Shown here in pieces: positions 20,379 through 29,473 of a DNA stretch of 64,000 nucleotides. The stretch's first letter is position 1. Every line of letters starts with the position of its first letter. A program made the translations under genes and the position numbers. The notes under the pieces were generated by a model. The model was not told where the DNA came from. It worked only from the letters and a program-made list of their open reading frames with translations, and made no database searches. This DNA comes from Oscillibacter hominis. GTDB taxonomy: Bacteria; Bacillota; Clostridia; Oscillospirales; Oscillospiraceae. The stretch is from positions 1,116,001 to 1,180,000 of the forward strand of contig NZ_CP060490.1 of assembly GCF_014334055.1 (NCBI RefSeq). The letters run 5' to 3'.

Positions 20379-21524
20379 ATGAGCAAAGTAATTTCTGTGC
20401 TGGGCTCCACCGGCTCCATCGGCCGCCAGACCCTGGATGTGGCCGGACAGCTGGGCCTTCCAGTGGCTGCCCTGGCCACGAATCGGAATATTGCTCTGTT
20501 GGAGCAGCAGACGCGGCAGTTCCGGCCGCGTCTTGCTGTGGTTTATGAGGAAGCCTCGGCGGAGCAGTTCCGCAGCCGGGTGAAGGACTTGGAGGTAAAG
20601 GTCCTCTCCGGAATGGAGGGGCTCATAGAGGCCGCGTCGATCAAAGAGGCGGACACGGTGGTGACAGCCGTGGTGGGCATGGTGGGCCTTCGCCCCACGC
20701 TGGCCGCCATTGAGCAGGGAAAGCGGATCGCATTTGCCAACAAGGAGACACTGGTGTGCGCCGGGGAGCTGGTCATGGACGCCGCGTACCGCCATGGGGC
20801 AGAGGTAGTTCCCGTGGACAGCGAGCACTCGGCCATCTTTCAGTGTCTTCAGGGCTGCCGGGACCGCCGGGAGCTCCGCCGTCTGATCCTGACCTGTTCA
20901 GGCGGTCCCTTTTATGGGAAAAATTCAGAAGAATTAAAGGAAATGACAAGGGAAGATGCTTTACGGCATCCGAACTGGAAGATGGGCCCTAAAATCACAG
21001 TGGACTGTGCAACGCTGATGAACAAAGGGTTGGAAGTCATCGAGGCAATGCGGCTTTACCGCCTGCCCCTTTCCCAGGTGGACGTGGTGATTCACCGCCA
21101 AAGCATTGTCCACTCCCTGGTGGAGTACCGGGACGGTGCGGTGCTGGCCCAGTTGGGGACGCCGGATATGCGTTTGCCCATCCGATATGCACTGACCTAT
21201 CCCTGCCGCGGTGAAAACCCAGAACCGCCTCTGGATCTGCTCTCCTGTCCGCCGCTGACCTTTGCACCGCCGGATTTGGAGTCCTTTCCCTGCCTGCGCC
21301 TGGCCATGGAGGCGGCACAGGAGGGAGGCACTGCCTGCGCGGTGCTCAACGGAGCCAATGAGGAGGCGGTGGGGCTTTTCCTAAAGGGGGAAATCGGCTT
21401 CACGGAAATTCCCGAACTGGTGGAATCCGCCCGGAGAAGCGTTTTGGTGAAATGGAATGCCTCCCTGGAGGATATACTGGAAGCAGACAGGTGCGCACGG
21501 GCAGCTGTACTTGGCAGACAATGA
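20379..21524 (+). CDS. dxr: 1-deoxy-D-xylulose 5-phosphate reductoisomerase
   Basis: Second enzyme of the MEP isoprenoid pathway, NADPH-dependent. The nucleotide loop LGSTGSIGRQTLDV is at residues 7-20, the metal/substrate loop VPVDSEHSAIFQCLQG lies near 145, and ATLMNKGLEVIEA near 213. Length 381 aa matches the family. It precedes rseP and ispG, and ispG encodes a later MEP step, so this operon supplies precursors to UppS. Confidence 0.96.
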   Translation: MSKVISVLGSTGSIGRQTLDVAGQLGLPVAALATNRNIALLEQQTRQFRPRLAVVYEEASAEQFRSRVKDLEVKVLSGMEGLIEAASIKEADTVVTAVVGMVGLRPTLAAIEQGKRIAFANKETLVCAGELVMDAAYRHGAEVVPVDSEHSAIFQCLQGCRDRRELRRLILTCSGGPFYGKNSEELKEMTREDALRHPNWKMGPKITVDCATLMNKGLEVIEAMRLYRLPLSQVDVVIHRQSIVHSLVEYRDGAVLAQLGTPDMRLPIRYALTYPCRGENPEPPLDLLSCPPLTFAPPDLESFPCLRLAMEAAQEGGTACAVLNGANEEAVGLFLKGEIGFTEIPELVESARRSVLVKWNASLEDILEADRCARAAVLGRQ

Positions 21525-21533
21525 GGTAATAGA

Positions 21534-22595
21534 ATGGTTTATATCTTAGCGGCAATTCTCATCTTCGGCATTCTGATTGCGGTCCATGAGCTGGGCCATT
21601 TCCTTTCGGCAAAGGCCTGCGGCGTGCGGGTCAATGAGTTTTCCATCGGCATGGGCCCCGCGATTTTCCATAAGAAAAAAGGGGAGACGGAGTACTCCCT
21701 TCGCATATTGCCCATTGGCGGCTACTGCGCCATGGAGGGGGAAGAGGAGGACTCCGAAGACCCCCATGCGCTGAACAACCAGGGATTTTGGAAAAAGGTT
21801 CTGATATTTGCCGCCGGCGCCATCATGAACTTCATAGCAGGCTTTTTGATCATCATGATCCTCTACTCCTCCGCAGGCGCCTTCCGGCTGCCGGTGGTCA
21901 GCGGCTTTGCCCCCGAATTTACCGCGGAAGGGGAGACGGGGCTTCAGGAGGGCGACCGGATTCTGTCCATCGACGGAGAGCGGATCTATGTCTATTCCGA
22001 CATCCCTCTGTTCCTGGGCCGTGGTGACGACAACACCTATGAACTGCGGATTCTCCGGGACGGGGAGAAGATAAACCTTACGCTTACCCTGCCCTATCAG
22101 GAGTACACCGGAACCGAGGGGGAGACCTATCAGGGATATGGGCTCTACTTCGGCGTGCTGGAGGAGGGTACGCCGCTTGCCAAGCTGAAATACAGCTGGC
22201 TCAATGCGGTGGATTTTGTGCGCATTGTCCGCTACAGCCTGGTGGAGCTTGTCACCGGAGGGGCTTCCGTAAAGGACCTCAGCGGCCCTGTGGGAATCGT
22301 CAGCACCATCACCCAGGTGGGGGAGGACGCTTCCTCCTGGCGGGACGCGCTGGACAACATTCTCTATTTTGCGGCGCTGATTGCTGTCAACTTAGCGGTG
22401 ATGAACCTGCTGCCCCTGCCGGCTTTGGACGGAGGAAAAATCTTCTTCCTGGTGGTCAACACCCTGTCGCAGCATCTTCTGCACAGGCAGATTCCGGCCA
22501 AATATGAAAACTATATCCATGCGGCCGGGTTCGCCCTGCTGATGGTGCTGATGCTGTTTGTGACATTCAACGATGTCGTAAAACTGTTCCAATGA
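21534..22595 (+). CDS. rseP: RIP site-2 zinc metalloprotease
   Basis: Intramembrane protease that cuts membrane-anchored regulators such as anti-sigma factors. Residues near the start contain the zinc motif HELGH, followed by ACGVRVNEFSIGMGP; the second metal segment, LLPLPALDGGKIFF, is near the C-terminus. A PDZ domain (about residues 120-200) lies between the membrane segments. Length 353 aa is usual for clostridial members. Substrates are not indicated by neighbours. Confidence 0.94.
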   Translation: MVYILAAILIFGILIAVHELGHFLSAKACGVRVNEFSIGMGPAIFHKKKGETEYSLRILPIGGYCAMEGEEEDSEDPHALNNQGFWKKVLIFAAGAIMNFIAGFLIIMILYSSAGAFRLPVVSGFAPEFTAEGETGLQEGDRILSIDGERIYVYSDIPLFLGRGDDNTYELRILRDGEKINLTLTLPYQEYTGTEGETYQGYGLYFGVLEEGTPLAKLKYSWLNAVDFVRIVRYSLVELVTGGASVKDLSGPVGIVSTITQVGEDASSWRDALDNILYFAALIAVNLAVMNLLPLPALDGGKIFFLVVNTLSQHLLHRQIPAKYENYIHAAGFALLMVLMLFVTFNDVVKLFQ

Positions 22596-22603
22596 GGTGA
22601 CGT

Positions 22604-23641
22604 ATGACAAAACAGCTTCGAGTGGGCAATGTGCTGGTGGGCGGCGGCGCCCCGGTGTCCATCCAGTCCATGTGCAATACAGATACCCGCGATGTGGCGG
22701 CCACGGTGGCCCAGATCCATCGCTTGGAAGAGGCTGGGTGCGAGATCATCCGCGTGGCCATTCCCGACGAGGCAGCGGCCCGGTCGGTGGACCGGATCAA
22801 GGAGCAAATCTCCATTCCGCTGGTGGCCGACATCCACTTTAACTACCGCTATGCCCTGGAGTGCGCCCAGCGGGGCATCGACGCCATCCGCATCAACCCG
22901 GGCAACATCGGCGGCGGGGAGAAGGTGCGGGCGGTGGCGGAGCTCTGCCGCCAAAAGGGGATTCCCATCCGCATCGGAGTCAACGGAGGCTCTCTTGAAA
23001 AGGAGCTGCGCCAAAAATACAACGGCGTCACCGCCGAGGCGCTGGTGGAAAGCGCCATGGGGCATGTGGCGCTGCTCAACCAATTTGACTTTGACGACAT
23101 CTGCATCAGTGTAAAATGCTCCGACGTGCCCCTGACGATGGCCGCCTACCGGCTGCTCAGCGAGCGGACGGACTACCCGCTGCACCTTGGAGTCACGGAG
23201 GCGGGCACGCCTTCCATGGGAATGGTGAAATCTGCCATCGGCATCGGCGGGCTGCTGTGCCTCGGCATCGGGGACACCATCCGGGTGACGCTGACAGCGG
23301 ACCCTGTGGAGGAAGTCTATGCGGCCCAAAAGATACTCAGGGCCGCCGGGCTGCGGACCTCCGGCGTCAACCTGATCGCCTGCCCCACCTGTGGCCGCAC
23401 CCGGATCGACCTGATCCCGATTGCGGAAGAGGTGGAACGGAGGCTTAAAAACTGTCCGAAAAACATCACCGTGGCGGTGATGGGCTGTGCGGTCAACGGG
23501 CCCGGGGAGGCCTCGGCCGCGGACATCGGCATTGCCGGAGGCAATGGGGAGGGGCTTCTTTTCCGAAAAGGAAAAATCCTTTACAAGGTACCGCAGGAGC
23601 AGCTTGTGGATGCCCTGATGAAAGAGATTGAACTGCTGTAA
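22604..23641 (+). CDS. ispG: 4-hydroxy-3-methylbut-2-en-1-yl diphosphate synthase (flavodoxin/ferredoxin)
   Basis: [4Fe-4S] enzyme of the MEP pathway that converts ME-cPP to HMBPP. The barrel part begins with VGGGAPVSIQSMCNTDTRD, and the cluster ligands are the two Cys of CPTCGRTRIDL and the Cys of GCAVNGPGEA. Length 345 aa is normal. It sits nine bases after rseP and 27 before polC. Confidence 0.96.
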   Translation: MTKQLRVGNVLVGGGAPVSIQSMCNTDTRDVAATVAQIHRLEEAGCEIIRVAIPDEAAARSVDRIKEQISIPLVADIHFNYRYALECAQRGIDAIRINPGNIGGGEKVRAVAELCRQKGIPIRIGVNGGSLEKELRQKYNGVTAEALVESAMGHVALLNQFDFDDICISVKCSDVPLTMAAYRLLSERTDYPLHLGVTEAGTPSMGMVKSAIGIGGLLCLGIGDTIRVTLTADPVEEVYAAQKILRAAGLRTSGVNLIACPTCGRTRIDLIPIAEEVERRLKNCPKNITVAVMGCAVNGPGEASAADIGIAGGNGEGLLFRKGKILYKVPQEQLVDALMKEIELL

Positions 23642-23668
23642 CGACATCAATGCAAAAGAGGAAGATCA

Positions 23669-26600
23669 ATGGCTCAAAAGATCCCATTTTTTGATATGTT
23701 TGCCGACCTGACGCCGCCCCGGGAGCTTCACCTGAAGCTCTACGGCTCCTATCTGAGCGGCGCGGTCATAGACCAGTCCCTGCGGAGCATCACCCTCCAG
23801 CTGGTGACGGAGGTGGAGCTGTGTGGGAAAGAGATATCCGACCTTCAGGAGATGATCGCCAGAGTCTACGGCTTCAGCGAGGTGAAGATCGACGCCTCCT
23901 GCCAGCGCCCCGCCCCCAAGTCAAACGCCAAATCCGGCGCCAAGGGTGGAAAAGCGCCCTCCCAGATTCTCCTGGGCAGCGTCATCAAGGGAAGCCCTGT
24001 CCCCATGGAGGGGCTGAATCCGAAGATGGGCACCGTCACCGTGGAGGGGAAGGTGTTTTTCGCCGACTGCCATGAGACCCGCCGCCCCGGCGTCTGGAGC
24101 CTGAGCTTTGACATGACCGATTTCCAGAATTCCGTCACCGTCCGGAAGATGCTGCGGGATCAGGAAGTGGAGCAGCTCAAGGATGCCATTTCGCCCGGGA
24201 TGTGGCTGAGGGTGCAGGGAAAAATGGAGCTGACCTACGACGGCCGGGACGTGCAGCTCAACCCCTACTGCATCAATGTGGTGGAGCATGCCCAGCGGCA
24301 GGACACAGCGCCGGATAAGCGGGTGGAGCTTCATTTACATACCAAGATGTCCAATATGGACGCGCTCACTGACACCAAGGAAGTGGTGAAGGAGGCCATC
24401 CGCTGGGGCCATCCGGCCATTGCCATCACCGACCACGGCGTGGCGCAGTCCTTTCCGGACGCCGCTAAGGCGGCCGGGGACAAGATCAAGGTCATCTACG
24501 GCGTGGAAGGGTATTTTATCAACAACCTGGACGACCGCATCGCCATCCACGGGACGCAGCGCTGCGCCTTTGACGGGGAGTTCGTCTGCTTTGACATCGA
24601 GACCACGGGGCTGAAGGTGATGCAGGAGGCCATTACGGAGATCGGCGCCGTGGTACTGCGCAACGGTGAGGTCTGCGAGCGGTTCCAGACCTTTGTCAAC
24701 CCCAACCGCCGCCTGACACCTGAGATCGTGGGGCTGACCGGCATCACCGACGACATGCTCAGGGATGCCCCGCAGCTCAAAGAGGCGCTGAGCGCATTTT
24801 TGAACTTTGTGGATGGGCGGCCCTTGGCGGCCCATAACGCGGAATTTGACATCAGCTTTATCCGGGAGGGCTGCCGGAGGGTGGGGCTCCCGTTCCAGCC
24901 CACCTATGTGGACTCTCTGATCCTGGCGCAGAACCTGCTGCCGGAGCTGGGGAAATACAAGTTGGACATCGTGGCCGAGGCGCTGAAGCTTCCGGCCTTC
25001 AACCACCACCGGGCCAGCGACGACGCGGCGACGGTGGCCTACATGCTTATCCCCTTCTTTGAGATGCTGAAAGGGAAGGGCCTCAGCGACATCCAGGAGG
25101 TAAACAGCGAGATGGCCAGGCTGCGGCCCTTGGGGAAGAAGGTCAACCGCCAGCCCAAGCACATCATATTGCTGGCCAAGAACAAGGCGGGACTCAAGAA
25201 CCTCTATCAGCTGATCTCCGCCTCCAACCTCAAATACTTCAAGCGTGTGCCCACCATTCCCAAGAGTGAGCTGATCGCCCACCGGGAGGGACTGATCATC
25301 GGCTCCGCCTGCGAGGCGGGGGAGCTGTTCCGGGCCGTGGTGGACCACAAGGACTGGGACGAGCTCAAGCGGATCGCCTCCTTCTACGACTACCTGGAAA
25401 TACAGCCCCTTTGCAACAACCAGTTCATGCTGCGCAACGGGACCGTGCGGACGGAGGAGGAGCTGCGGGAGTTCAACCGCACCATCTGCCGCCTTGGCGA
25501 GGAGTTGGGCAAGCCCGTCTGTGCCACCGGCGACGTCCACTTCCAGGAGCCGGAGGACGAGGTCTACCGCCACATTTTACTGGCGTCCAAGAAGTTTCCG
25601 GATGCCAACGAACCCCTGCCCATCTACTTCAAGACAACGGACGAGATGCTGAGGGAGTTTTCCTATCTGGGAGAGGAGAAGGCTCTGGAGGTGGTGGTGA
25701 AAAACCCCCAGGCCATTGCCGATCAGGTGGAGGTCATTGAGCTGCTGCCCAAGGGGCAGCTGTTCCCGCCCCGGCTGGAAAACTCCGAGGAGGATTTGAA
25801 CCGCCTGGTCTGGGAGAAGGTGCACGCCCTCTATGGCGAGAACCCGCCCCAGCTGATTGTGGACCGCCTGAACGTGGAGTTGGGCGGCATCTTGGGCAAG
25901 TATGACGTGGTTTACATGTCCGCCCAGAAGCTGGTCCAGCGGTCCTTGGAAAACGGCTATCTGGTGGGCTCGCGGGGCAGCGTGGGATCGTCCCTGGTGG
26001 CCTATATGTCCGGCATTACGGAGGTCAACTCCCTTCCGCCCCACTATCGCTGCCCCAAATGCAGGCACTCTGAGTTCATCCAGGACGGCTCTTACGGCTG
26101 CGGCGCAGATATGCCGGATAAAATGTGCCCGGTCTGCGGTGAGCAGTACGTGAAGGACGGCTTTGACATCCCCTTTGAAACCTTTTTGGGCTTTGGCGGC
26201 GGCAAGGTACCTGATATCGACCTGAATTTCTCCGGCGAGTACCAGGCCAAGGCCCACCGCCACGCCATTGAGATGTTCGGCGAGACCCAGGTGTTCCGGG
26301 CCGGAACCATCGGCACCTTGGCGGAGAAGACTGCCTACGGCTTTGTAAAGAAATACCTGGAGGAAAACGGCATGAGCGCCGGCAGGGCGGAGGAAAACCG
26401 CCTGACCTTAGGCTGCGTGGGCACCCGCCGCACCACCGGGCAGCATCCCGGCGGGCTGGTGGTGGTGCCCGACGACATGGACATTGAGGATTTCTGCCCG
26501 GTCCAGCACCCGGCGGACGACCCCAACAGCGACACGGTCACCACCCATTTTGAATATCACTGCATGGAGGATAACCTCCTGAAGTTAGACATGCTGGGGC

Positions 26601-27643
26601 ACGATGATCCCACCATGGTGCGCATGATGCAGGACCTGACCGGTGTGGACCCCCACGGCATCCCGTTGGACGACCCGGACACCATGTCCATCTTCACCTC
26701 AAGCAAGGTACTGGGGTATGAAGACGACGAAATCCTGGGCCCCACCGGCGCAGTGGCCATTCCGGAGTTCAACACCCGCTTCACCCGTCAGATGCTGGTG
26801 GACACCCAGCCCAAGGACTTCAACACCCTGGTGCGGCTGTCCGGCTTCTCCCACGGCACCGACGTGTGGCTGGGCAACGCCCGGGAGCTGATCGTCAGCG
26901 GAACGGCCTCCGTTCTGGAGACGGTGGGCTGCCGCGACGACATCATGCTTTACCTGATCTCCAAGGGCCTGGAGGCCAAGATGTCCTTTAAGATCATGGA
27001 GTCCGTCCGTAAGGGGAAGGTGAAGAAGAACGGCTTTGAGGACGGCTGGGTGGAGGCTATGGAGTCCCACGGCGTACCGGCGTGGTACATCGACTCCCTT
27101 GCCAAGATCGGCTACCTCTTTCCCAAGGCCCACGCAGTGGCTTACGTAATGATGGCCTTCCGCATCGCGTGGTACAAAGTCCATGAGCCGCTGGCCTTCT
27201 ATGCCACCTTTTTCTCGGTCCGTGCCAAGGCCTTTGACGCGGAGTATTGCTGCGCCGGGCTGGACGCGGTGAAGAAAAAGATCCGGGAGATCGAAAACAA
27301 CAAGGACGCCACGGCGGTGGAGCAGGACCTGCTGACCACCCTGGAGGTGTGCTATGAGTTTTATCTCCGGGGCTTCCACTTTGACACCATCAACATCTAT
27401 GAATCCGACGCCACCAAGTTCAAGGTGGTGGAAAACGGGCTGCTGCCGCCCTTCACCTCCGTCCACGGCCTGGGCGAGGCCGCGGCGCTGGATACCGTGG
27501 AGAAACGGAAGGGAAAGCACTTCATCTCCATTGAGGAGTTCTCCATGTGCTGCAACAAGCTGTCCAAGACCCACATCGAACAGCTGAGGGGACTGGGTGC
27601 GTTTGCGGGCATGGCAGAAACCAGCCAGATTACCCTCTTTTAA
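23669..27643 (+). CDS. polC: DNA polymerase III PolC-type alpha subunit
   Basis: Main replicative polymerase of low-GC Gram-positive lineages, with built-in proofreading. Domains in order: short N-terminal part (1-105), OB-fold (about 106-215), PHP domain opening with VELHLHTKMSNMDALTD, DEDD exonuclease with FVCFDIETTGL inserted in PHP, then the polymerase core with GSRGSVGSSLVAYMSGI and catalytic PDIDLNFSGEY near residue 849, including a Cys4 zinc module (CPKC...CPVC). The C-terminus SQITLF is a sliding-clamp binding motif. At 1324 aa it is about 100 residues shorter than Bacillus PolC, and the deficit is in the N-terminal domain. Confidence 0.96.
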   Translation: MAQKIPFFDMFADLTPPRELHLKLYGSYLSGAVIDQSLRSITLQLVTEVELCGKEISDLQEMIARVYGFSEVKIDASCQRPAPKSNAKSGAKGGKAPSQILLGSVIKGSPVPMEGLNPKMGTVTVEGKVFFADCHETRRPGVWSLSFDMTDFQNSVTVRKMLRDQEVEQLKDAISPGMWLRVQGKMELTYDGRDVQLNPYCINVVEHAQRQDTAPDKRVELHLHTKMSNMDALTDTKEVVKEAIRWGHPAIAITDHGVAQSFPDAAKAAGDKIKVIYGVEGYFINNLDDRIAIHGTQRCAFDGEFVCFDIETTGLKVMQEAITEIGAVVLRNGEVCERFQTFVNPNRRLTPEIVGLTGITDDMLRDAPQLKEALSAFLNFVDGRPLAAHNAEFDISFIREGCRRVGLPFQPTYVDSLILAQNLLPELGKYKLDIVAEALKLPAFNHHRASDDAATVAYMLIPFFEMLKGKGLSDIQEVNSEMARLRPLGKKVNRQPKHIILLAKNKAGLKNLYQLISASNLKYFKRVPTIPKSELIAHREGLIIGSACEAGELFRAVVDHKDWDELKRIASFYDYLEIQPLCNNQFMLRNGTVRTEEELREFNRTICRLGEELGKPVCATGDVHFQEPEDEVYRHILLASKKFPDANEPLPIYFKTTDEMLREFSYLGEEKALEVVVKNPQAIADQVEVIELLPKGQLFPPRLENSEEDLNRLVWEKVHALYGENPPQLIVDRLNVELGGILGKYDVVYMSAQKLVQRSLENGYLVGSRGSVGSSLVAYMSGITEVNSLPPHYRCPKCRHSEFIQDGSYGCGADMPDKMCPVCGEQYVKDGFDIPFETFLGFGGGKVPDIDLNFSGEYQAKAHRHAIEMFGETQVFRAGTIGTLAEKTAYGFVKKYLEENGMSAGRAEENRLTLGCVGTRRTTGQHPGGLVVVPDDMDIEDFCPVQHPADDPNSDTVTTHFEYHCMEDNLLKLDMLGHDDPTMVRMMQDLTGVDPHGIPLDDPDTMSIFTSSKVLGYEDDEILGPTGAVAIPEFNTRFTRQMLVDTQPKDFNTLVRLSGFSHGTDVWLGNARELIVSGTASVLETVGCRDDIMLYLISKGLEAKMSFKIMESVRKGKVKKNGFEDGWVEAMESHGVPAWYIDSLAKIGYLFPKAHAVAYVMMAFRIAWYKVHEPLAFYATFFSVRAKAFDAEYCCAGLDAVKKKIREIENNKDATAVEQDLLTTLEVCYEFYLRGFHFDTINIYESDATKFKVVENGLLPPFTSVHGLGEAAALDTVEKRKGKHFISIEEFSMCCNKLSKTHIEQLRGLGAFAGMAETSQITLF

Positions 27644-27645
27644 TG

Positions 27646-27682
27646 AAAAGGAAGCCGCTTATCAAAAGCGGCTTCCTTTTTT
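27646..27682. terminator. Bidirectional terminator between polC and the amidohydrolase gene
   Basis: Stem AAAAGGAAGCCGCTT (27646-27660) with AAGCGGCTTCCTTTT (27666-27680), five-base loop, T-runs on both strands. It serves two convergent transcripts. Confidence 0.93.
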
Positions 27683-27691
27683 GACAACGGA

Positions 27692-29320
27692 TTACCGGGA
27701 GTAGACGACCTTGCCGCCCAGGATGGTGTGATCCACCAGAATGTCCTGCAGCGCCTCGGGGTCCACGGCAAAGGGGTCTTTGTCCAAAACCGCCATGTCC
27801 GCCAGCTTGCCCTCGGTGATGGTGCCCTTGCGCTGATCTTCAAAGGCGGAGTAGGCGCCATTGATGGTGAAGAACCTCAGTGCCTCCTCCACCGTGACCG
27901 CCTGGTCGGCGTTCCAGGGCTCCGGCGGATTGTGGTCCACGTTGCGGCGGGTGACGATGGCGTAGACGCCCTTGAAGACATTGGGGGTTTCCACCGGGAT
28001 GTCGGAGGAGCCGGTGATCACCACCCCAAGGTCGGTCAGCGTCCGCCAGGCGTGACAGCTCTTTTCCCGCTCCGCGCCCACGCGGCTCGCCATCATGGGG
28101 ATGTCGGTGGAGGTGGAGATGGGCTGGGTGTTGATGATCAGGCCCATCTTTGCAATGCGCTCATACTGATCCGGATGGCCCACAAAGCAGTGCACGATCC
28201 GGTGACGGTGGTTTTCCTTGGGAGATTCCTTCAAAACCCGCTCGTAAGCGTCCAGCAGCATCTCCAGGGCGCCGTCGCCGATGGCGTGGATACACACCTG
28301 CATTCCGGCGTTGTGGGCGGTGAGGATATTTTGGTACAGCTCCTCAGGGGTATAGTAATAGAGCCCCGTATTGCCGGGATCGTCACTGTAGGGCTCGAGC
28401 ATCCCTGCCGTCCTGGCGCCAAGGGTGCCATCCGACCACTGCTTCATGGGGCCGATGCGGTAAAAATCGTTTCCGTACCCGGTCCGCAGCTCCGGGTATC
28501 GGGTGAGGAAGTCCGCGATGTCTCCGGCCTTGGGCAGGGAAATTTTCTGATAGATACGGACCGGGAGGCGGCCTTCGGCGATCAGCTCCTGGTAGGCGTT
28601 GTAGATGTCGATGAAGTCCCCGCCATAGCCCAAGTCGTAGGAGTCTTCGGTGTGGATGGAGGTGACGCCGTAGCGCAGAAGGTCGCTGCCGCCGTCCACA
28701 ATGGCCCGCTTGATCTCGCTCAGATTCTGCTTGGCGGTCTTATTCTTTTTAAACCACTCCAGGGATGCCTCGCGGATCACGCCGTTGGGCAATCCGTCGG
28801 TGCCCAGGTCAAACTGGCCGCCTTCAATGTAGGTATCCCTGCTGACGCCGACGCTCTCCAGCGCCGCCGTATTGGCAATGCCGATGTGGCCGCAGGTGCG
28901 GATGATGAGGATGGGGTGGGTGCGGGAGACCCGGTCCAGGTCATTTTTGTCCGGAAAGGTCTTCTCGCCGCTGAACAGGTTTTGGTTCCAGCCCCGTCCC
29001 ATGACCCAGGTTCCCTCCGGAATGTTATGCCGCGCAATGAAATCGGCGCAGCGGGAGACGATCTCCTCCTTGGAGCCCACTCCCTCCAAATTCACCGCGT
29101 TGATGGAGCAGCCGTAGGCCACCAGATGGGTGTGGGTGTCGATGAAGCCGGGGACAACCGCCCGGCCGCCAAGGTCCATCACTTGGGTGGAGCCGTCAGC
29201 AAGAGTCTCCACCTCTTCATTTGTGCCCACCTTTACGATGGTGTCGCCCTGGACCGCCACCGCTTGGGCAGTTTTGCCGTCCATGGTGTAGACGCGCCCA
29301 TTTTTCAGGATCAAATCCAT
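27692..29320 (-). CDS. Amidohydrolase family protein (YtcJ-like, Amidohydro_3), sigma-54 controlled
   Basis: Predicted metal-dependent hydrolase of 542 residues. The metal-binding pair is in VVPGFIDTHTHLVAYG near residue 60, and later ligands are in VCIHAIGDGALEMLLDAYE and HRIVHCFVGH; the small N- and C-terminal beta domain (LILKNGRVYTMDG and GKLADMAVLDKDPF) is typical. Relatives act on N-substituted formamides or similar amides, but the substrate here is unknown. Ribosome site AAAGGAGG lies eight or nine bases before the ATG. Upstream is a consensus sigma-54 promoter and the gene for an activator, so this enzyme is most likely induced on demand, perhaps for nitrogen or carbon scavenging. Confidence 0.9.
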   Translation of the reverse strand: MDLILKNGRVYTMDGKTAQAVAVQGDTIVKVGTNEEVETLADGSTQVMDLGGRAVVPGFIDTHTHLVAYGCSINAVNLEGVGSKEEIVSRCADFIARHNIPEGTWVMGRGWNQNLFSGEKTFPDKNDLDRVSRTHPILIIRTCGHIGIANTAALESVGVSRDTYIEGGQFDLGTDGLPNGVIREASLEWFKKNKTAKQNLSEIKRAIVDGGSDLLRYGVTSIHTEDSYDLGYGGDFIDIYNAYQELIAEGRLPVRIYQKISLPKAGDIADFLTRYPELRTGYGNDFYRIGPMKQWSDGTLGARTAGMLEPYSDDPGNTGLYYYTPEELYQNILTAHNAGMQVCIHAIGDGALEMLLDAYERVLKESPKENHRHRIVHCFVGHPDQYERIAKMGLIINTQPISTSTDIPMMASRVGAEREKSCHAWRTLTDLGVVITGSSDIPVETPNVFKGVYAIVTRRNVDHNPPEPWNADQAVTVEEALRFFTINGAYSAFEDQRKGTITEGKLADMAVLDKDPFAVDPEALQDILVDHTILGGKVVYSR

Positions 29321-29368
29321 TTTCCAATACCTCCTTTGTCATGCCGGGTGTCCGGCCAACAGTATATT

Positions 29369-29384
29369 AGCAAATTTCGTGCCA
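29369..29384 (-). promoter_or_regulatory. Sigma-54 (-24/-12) promoter for the amidohydrolase gene
   Basis: Minus-strand TGGCAC (29384-29379), five bases, TTGCT (29373-29369), which matches the sigma-54 consensus TGGCAC-N5-TTGCW at every position. Transcription would start near 29358, giving a leader of about 38 bases with a strong ribosome site. No competing sigma-A promoter is apparent. Confidence 0.9.
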
Positions 29385-29432
29385 AACCGTTGGCCTGCAG
29401 CATCAAGGGATTCATGGGGCAGGCGGGCAGAA

Positions 29433-29473
29433 AGGCAAAAATTTTGCCTGACCAGTGCAAAATTTTTTGCGCT
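29433..29473 (-). promoter_or_regulatory. Two tandem palindromic activator sites (UAS) upstream of the sigma-54 promoter
   Basis: Site 1 is AGGCAAAA-A-TTTTGCCT (29433-29449), a perfect dyad. Site 2 is AGTGCAAAATTTTTTGCGCT (29454-29473), a dyad with one mismatch. Both share GCAAAA/TTTTGC. Their centres are about 22 bp apart (two helical turns) and lie about 83 and 105 bp upstream of the predicted start, the normal placement for an enhancer-binding activator. Site 2 overlaps the activator gene's stop codon. Confidence 0.8.
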
